From assembly GCA_027604665.1 (NCBI GenBank), contig JADGIZ010000601.1, positions 1 through 11,321 of the forward strand: 11,321 nt of DNA, read 5' to 3'. The translations under genes were made by a program, and so were the position numbers. Shown one piece after another: positions 7,599-11,321 of this stretch; within the stretch, counting starts at the first letter, position 1, and the number at the start of each line of letters is the position of its first letter. The DNA comes from Polyrhizophydium stewartii. Its lineage: Eukaryota; Chytridiomycota; Chytridiomycetes; Rhizophydiales. Under the pieces are notes generated by a model that did not search any database, had not been told where the DNA came from, and saw only the letters and a list, made by a program, of their open reading frames with translations.

Positions 7599-8340
7599 CA
7601 GACCCGAGTACGGGAAACAGTCGGGCGGTCCCGAGGTCGCGGCGTCATTGCGCAAACGCCACACTGACGCCCAAAATTTGACGACCGGGGCAATCAAAGC
7701 AGGTGGGACACAAACAGCGGCCACCGACGACTCGGTCCAACAGGACCACCGGCGCGGGACCAGCTTGCGTGTTACAGAAGCAAGGAAAGATGTGGAAGTT
7801 GCGCGCCGAATATGTACCGACGCTCGTCCAGACGGGGCGCTGTTCACTTCCGGGACTCAGGGGTCCTCTTGGCTCAAAGCGGGGAGCTGTCGATAAGGCC
7901 ATAAGGCACCACGTACTGCTGGCAGCAGGTGGCACGTCGCACTGGCGAAGCAGTCTGCAGAAGGGAGACGAGTCAGCTGCGCCGCTTGAGCCAACGAAGC
8001 GTTGCCGCTTCAGCTGTCGCTGTGTCGGCGCGCCGGGCGCTGCCTGGGGTCTATCAGCGCGGGGGAAGGCGACAGGCGACGGTCACCGTCGTGTGGGTGG
8101 GTCTGCATCAATCAGAGTGTGGTTGCGGACGAGGGCAAGCAAGCTGTGTGGTCGGCAGGCGGGGTTTGAGTGGTGCGGCCGACTCCGCCCAAACGACGGC
8201 AGTTGACCTGCGACCGGCTCGACTTGGAGACTGGTCGCCGCAGGAGGGTATCAACCGCAAGCGCAGGGATGCATCCGCTGGCGAGCTGCCAGCAGGCTCT
8301 GTGCAGACGGGACGGCGCAGCGATCTCGTCTTTGCCCAAG
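7599..8340. promoter_or_regulatory. Divergent intergenic region between receptor 2 and the WD40 gene
   Basis: 742 bp between two genes transcribed away from each other, so it should hold both promoters and leaders. The receptor reading frame stays open upstream to 7847 but without an ATG, so I leave it out of the protein. I see no convincing TATA box, tRNA A/B box pair, conserved protein or repeat. An ATG at 8269 lies in frame with the WD40 gene and is an alternative start. Confidence 0.45.
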
Positions 8341-10238
8341 ATGAGCACACCAGCCGACATCCGCGCCGCCGTTTCCGAGTCTTCCCTCGCCGGCGGGGGT
8401 GTCGCCCCACCCGCCTACACCGCGCCGCCGGTCCGGACTGATGCCGTGCCGCTCGAGCCGTCTGCACCGGCCCTTGCTCTGGCGCCGACGGCTGCCGCCG
8501 CCGAGGCAGCAGGCATCACCGACTTTGGCCCCAACGTCTCGTCGGATGCCGACAACTTCTTCCAGAGCGACCGGGACATTGAGCTCCAGCGTGCTCGCAA
8601 GGAAAAGGAGCGCCGTTTCGGCGCGCGCGGAAGGCCGCTCCAGCTGCCGTCCAAGGTGCTGGCTCTCGAGCTGGTCCAGCCCCCGTCGGTGGTGGTGCCC
8701 GACTCGGCGCAGCTGCTTGACCAGGCCGCCGCCGACGGGGCCAACGGGCTTCAGGAGCTCCAGGAGATCGAGGTTTCATGGGCGTATGTCGGCGAGTCGG
8801 GCCATGTCGCCCGCAAGGTCGACCTCGAGGTACCGGACCCTGGTCCCGCCCCTCCCCCTCCCGCGCCAACGTGTGTCCTGGCGCTGTGCGCTGACGACGG
8901 CGGATCGGACAGACCGGCGCCGTGCTCGGTGTGTTCCGTGGCCACACAGGCCCAGTGACCAGCCTTGCGGTTGCGTACGACGCCCGAGGCCGCGACGCAG
9001 CGCTGTTCACGGGCTCGTGGGACAAGACGATCCGCAAGTGGAACGCGAGCGTGCGTGACCGCGCCGGTCTTGACTCGCCGAAGCGCTGCTGCCGCCGGTG
9101 CTCACCGCCTCTCATGTGCATGACAGGACTCGTCGCAGATCATGTGCATCCGCTACCACAGCGACTTTGTCAAGAGCATCCGGCTTCACGGCAGCGTTCT
9201 TTTCAGCGCATCGGCCGATAAGACCATATGCATGTGGAACGCCGATACGGGCGCGCACGTCCGCACGCTGCGTGGGCATACCCGCGCCGTCGAAGACATT
9301 GTCCTGTCCGCCAACGGACGGATCCTCTTCTCGGCGTCATCCGATACAACCGTCCGCAAATGGGACACCAACACCGGCCAGGTCCTGGCCGTCCTGACCG
9401 GTCACCAAACCTCGGTCTACAGTCTCACACTAACCGCAGACGGCTCGGAGCTATGGTCTGGTGCGTTGGAGGTGCTCGGCCTTGGATCATTTTATGCCGA
9501 TGCTGATTTTTGGTTCTCATTGCTGGCCTTCCAGTGTCGGCCGACAAGACCGCCCGCCGATGGGATCTTGAGGTGGGATGGTATAGGCACGGGCTATCGT
9601 ATTTCTTTTCCAGCGTGCTCACAGGCAGGCCAGACAAACGCCTGCACATGCTCGTTCGAGCACCCCGACTTTGTTCGCTCCGTGCTCGTTATAGGCGAGT
9701 CTGGCTTGATTGCGACCGGGTCTCGAGATGAAAACGTTCGCATCTGGAACACAGCGGTGTGTAGTTTTCCTGAACAGCTTGAAGCTTGATGCTGGTCGCT
9801 TTTCGCTTTGCTGATGCGTGGCATGCCGCATATCCAGACGGAGAAATGCATCAAAGTGATCGAGGGCCACTCGGGCGAGGTCTCGGCCATCAGGATGGGA
9901 TCCAACAACAGCATTTGGACGGGCTCTCTTGACGCCACGCTGCGCAAGTGGTCGCTAGGTGAGCTGCATTGTTCCTCAACACGGCGCCACTGCATCGTGC
10001 AGTTGCTAATTGGCGGTGCGCGTTCTCAGGCGATGAGCTGTTTTCACCGATGGATCTTGCCTTTTCGGAGGCAGAGACGCGCGAGGGTGCTTTGGCGGAC
10101 TCACGCCGCGACGTGGTTGCCGCCGCGGCCAAGGATCTGCACGAGATCGTGTCAGGCGCAGCCGGCCGCCCCATCTCGGCGCCGGTGATGACCGAGGAAG
10201 AGGAGCGCGAGCTGGCCGAGCTGATGGGCGAGCTCTAG
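8341..10238 (+). CDS. WD40-repeat protein of unknown function, 7 exons
   Basis: The spliced product is 483 residues. Residues 1-70 are Ala/Pro-rich and disordered. A basic helical segment (IELQRARKEKERRF, 80-93) follows. Residues 98-163 look like a degenerate first propeller blade ending VARKVDLE. Six WD40 blades then follow, closing at FTGSWDKTIRKWN (195-207), FSASADKTICMWN (235-247), FSASSDTTVRKWD (277-289), WSVSADKTARRWD (319-331), ATGSRDENVRIWN (360-372) and WTGSLDATLRKWS (401-413). That would make a seven-bladed propeller. A charged tail (414-483) ends in an acidic helix, TEEEERELAELMGEL. The start ATG has A at -3; an in-frame ATG at 8269 would add 24 residues. WD40 proteins are mostly scaffolds, and the sequence names no partner. 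The layout resembles fungal uncharacterised WD40 proteins I have seen, but I cannot name the family. Confidence 0.9.
8341..10238 (+). other. Exon/intron model of the WD40 gene
   Basis: Coding exons: 8341-8829, 8913-9050, 9127-9460, 9535-9572, 9634-9756, 9838-9958, 10030-10238. The six GT-AG introns are 61-83 nt. Phases agree at all junctions and the total is 1452 nt. Joins are set by continuity of WD40 blades, such as VDLE|TGAVLGVFRGH and ELWS|VSADKTARRWD. Two acceptors are ambiguous in phase: 9126 or 9138 (adds or drops four residues) and 9624 or 9633 (three residues). Confidence 0.85.
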
Positions 10239-11000
10239 CGCCACGACTGTTGTACTGCGCGCCTCTGATTCATCTGAGATGCGGTCAATGCATGCTCCAT
10301 CTGGCGAGGCAGAGAGATGGCGCTGATTGCCGGTGTGCGCGTGGGCATGTCATGCTTGGGCGGCCAGATCCGCGGCCAGCGTGTTTGAAAGAGCGCGGCG
10401 ATCTGTCAGCGCGGGCGGCCGATGCCGGGATAGGTGGAGAAAGCGCCAAGTCATGCGAGACCCATGGCTCTCTGCTGATTTCAGCTCGAGGAAGCGAGCC
10501 GGATTGGGGCAAAGTTCGATTCGATTCGAAGAGGGATTTATTAAGGAGCGAGGCGGCCGACTTGGATTGGGGCAAAGTCGACTGCTCCCACTCACGCCGC
10601 TCGCCCGCCAGGCCCAGACCGCCGGCGCACGCACACGCACGCACACACGCCCGAGCGCCGCCGCGCACGCCAGCAGCACCTGCTCTGCCCGGCTCGCGCG
10701 CACGCCCCCGTGCCGCCGCCCGCCGTCCCCTCCGCCCGCGCCGCCGCCCGCCGCCGCCGGCTCGGCAACGATCTCGCAGCCCGGGCGTCGCAGCGCCAAG
10801 CGTCCCCGCCCTCAGCGCCAACACGCAGCGGCCGCCCGCTCGCAGCGTCGATACCCGCTCCCCGCGCAGGCCGCCTCTCCGCCCGCGACGCCGCCCTGCG
10901 CTGCCCAGGCCTCCTGCGCGAGCCCGACAGCACCACCTCTGCCAAAGGCACCGTCGAAGCCGCCGCCTCCGCCACCACCGACGCCGCCCATCGCTCCGTG
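10239..11000. other. Intergenic or leader sequence with low-complexity GC-rich tract
   Basis: No gene is called here. There is no AATAAA after the WD40 stop. 10239-10480 shows nothing recognisable. 10501-10580 holds a direct repeat. 10620-10655 is CA/CG-rich and 10650-11000 is rich in CCG/GCC, which yields Pro/Ala/Arg-rich reading frames in several phases. The frame that continues into the CDS at 11001 is open from 10545, just after TAA 10542-10544, but contains no ATG. Its codons become C-ending and protein-like from about 10880, so part of the tract may be coding with an unseen upstream exon. Confidence 0.4.
10501..10578 (+). repeat. 15-bp direct repeat with (TTCGA)x3
   Basis: ggattggggcaaagt occurs at 10501-10515 and 10564-10578 (63-bp period), each followed by a TCGA or CGA. 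Immediately after the first copy TTCGA is repeated three times (10515-10529). This is the only AT-leaning patch of the region and sits before the downstream gene, so paired factor-binding sites in its promoter are possible. That reading is inference. Confidence 0.5.
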
Positions 11001-11321
11001 ATGGACAGAGTGCATCACCCACAAAGAGAGCAGGGATCCTGGCCCGCGCACGGCCCGCCCAGCGCATCGGCGGCGCCTGCTGCCCCGCCTCGGACCCCAT
11101 CGGCCGCCGCCGCAGTCGCCGCAGCTCCTGGCGCCGGCGCCGCCTCAGCCCTGTCGCCCCGCCCCGGGCACGACCACCCCAGCGCCAAGCCAAGCTCCAG
11201 TGTCGCCGAGCACCTGCTTCCGCCCTCGCATCGGCTTGCCCAACCGCCTGTGCTCCCGCACGCCGACGTCATCTACATTTCGGACGACGATGAACAGCTG
11301 TCAGGCCCCCCGCCCGGGGGG
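11001..11321 (+). CDS. Disordered protein with SUMO-interacting-motif-like segment, N-terminal fragment
   Basis: Open frame of 107 residues running off the window end; no stop reached. ATG 11001 is the first ATG in this frame, but the frame is open back to 10545 and reads plausibly before the ATG (codons for TVEAAASATTDAAHRSV), so the Met may be internal to a longer exon. The visible part is Pro/Ala/Ser-rich and probably unstructured. Residues 90-98 read VIYISDDDE: a hydrophobic V-I-x-I core followed by Ser and four acidic residues, the classic layout of a SUMO-interacting motif. Such motifs are common in nuclear DNA-repair, PML-like and ubiquitin-ligase proteins. The rest of the protein, and therefore its family, is unseen. 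Codon usage (C-rich third positions) matches the other genes here. Confidence 0.45.
   Translation, partial: MDRVHHPQREQGSWPAHGPPSASAAPAAPPRTPSAAAAVAAAPGAGAASALSPRPGHDHPSAKPSSSVAEHLLPPSHRLAQPPVLPHADVIYISDDDEQLSGPPPGG

Noticed and set aside
6201..7847. Extending receptor 2 to 7847
   Set aside because: The extension starts with GTG, has no ATG, and would bury the clear signal peptide that begins at the ATG at 7598.
7599..8340. tRNA, small RNA or CRISPR-like element in the divergent intergenic region
   Set aside because: I found no A-box/B-box pair, no cloverleaf arms and no regularly spaced repeats.
10327..11001. Proline-rich plus-strand frame ending at 11001
   Set aside because: It opens with GTG, its third codon positions are A/G-rich unlike the other genes here, and the alternative frame continues into a sensible protein with the VIYISDDDE motif.
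10285..11193. A 302-codon minus-strand frame at the right end
   Set aside because: It is Arg/Gly/Ala low-complexity sequence from GC repeats, with no domain; codon third positions favour the plus strand instead.

Overview
The window looks like nuclear DNA of a GC-rich, intron-bearing eukaryote. Two genes are cut by short GT-AG introns (about 52-110 nt), two genes have AATAAA poly(A) signals, codons favour C or G in third position, and no bacterial operon signals are visible. The gene set (a GATOR2/SEA subunit, a WD40 protein and rhodopsin-like GPCRs) fits an early-diverging zoosporic fungus such as a chytrid. Another GC-rich opisthokont or protist cannot be excluded from sequence alone.

Layout, left to right. 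(1) 412-1743 (+): an intronless rhodopsin-family (class A) seven-transmembrane receptor, followed by a poly(A) signal. (2) 1912-6005 (-), convergent with the first gene: an 11-exon gene for MIOS/Sea4, the GATOR2/SEACAT subunit of the TORC1 amino-acid pathway. All exon phases join, giving a protein of about 1118 residues. (3) 6201-7598 (-): a second intronless receptor, a close paralogue of the first and in inverted orientation to it, with a signal peptide and its own poly(A) signal. (4) 7599-8340: divergent intergenic region with no gene recognised. (5) 8341-10238 (+): a 7-exon gene for a 483-residue WD40 protein of unknown function. (6) 10239-11000: a low-complexity stretch with a small direct repeat. 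(7) 11001 to the window end (+): start of a disordered, Pro/Ala/Ser-rich protein with a likely SUMO-interacting motif, cut off by the window end.

Functionally the locus is a pair of inverted GPCR duplicates enclosing an unrelated housekeeping TORC1 regulator. Nothing in the sequence shows that MIOS and the receptors act together. The most distinctive material is the receptor pair: fungal-type context, class A motifs, DRY replaced by HHY, no retinal lysine, and a long third intracellular loop conserved in blocks. The splice-site usage (GTG-type donors, CTGAY branch-like motifs) is also distinctive.
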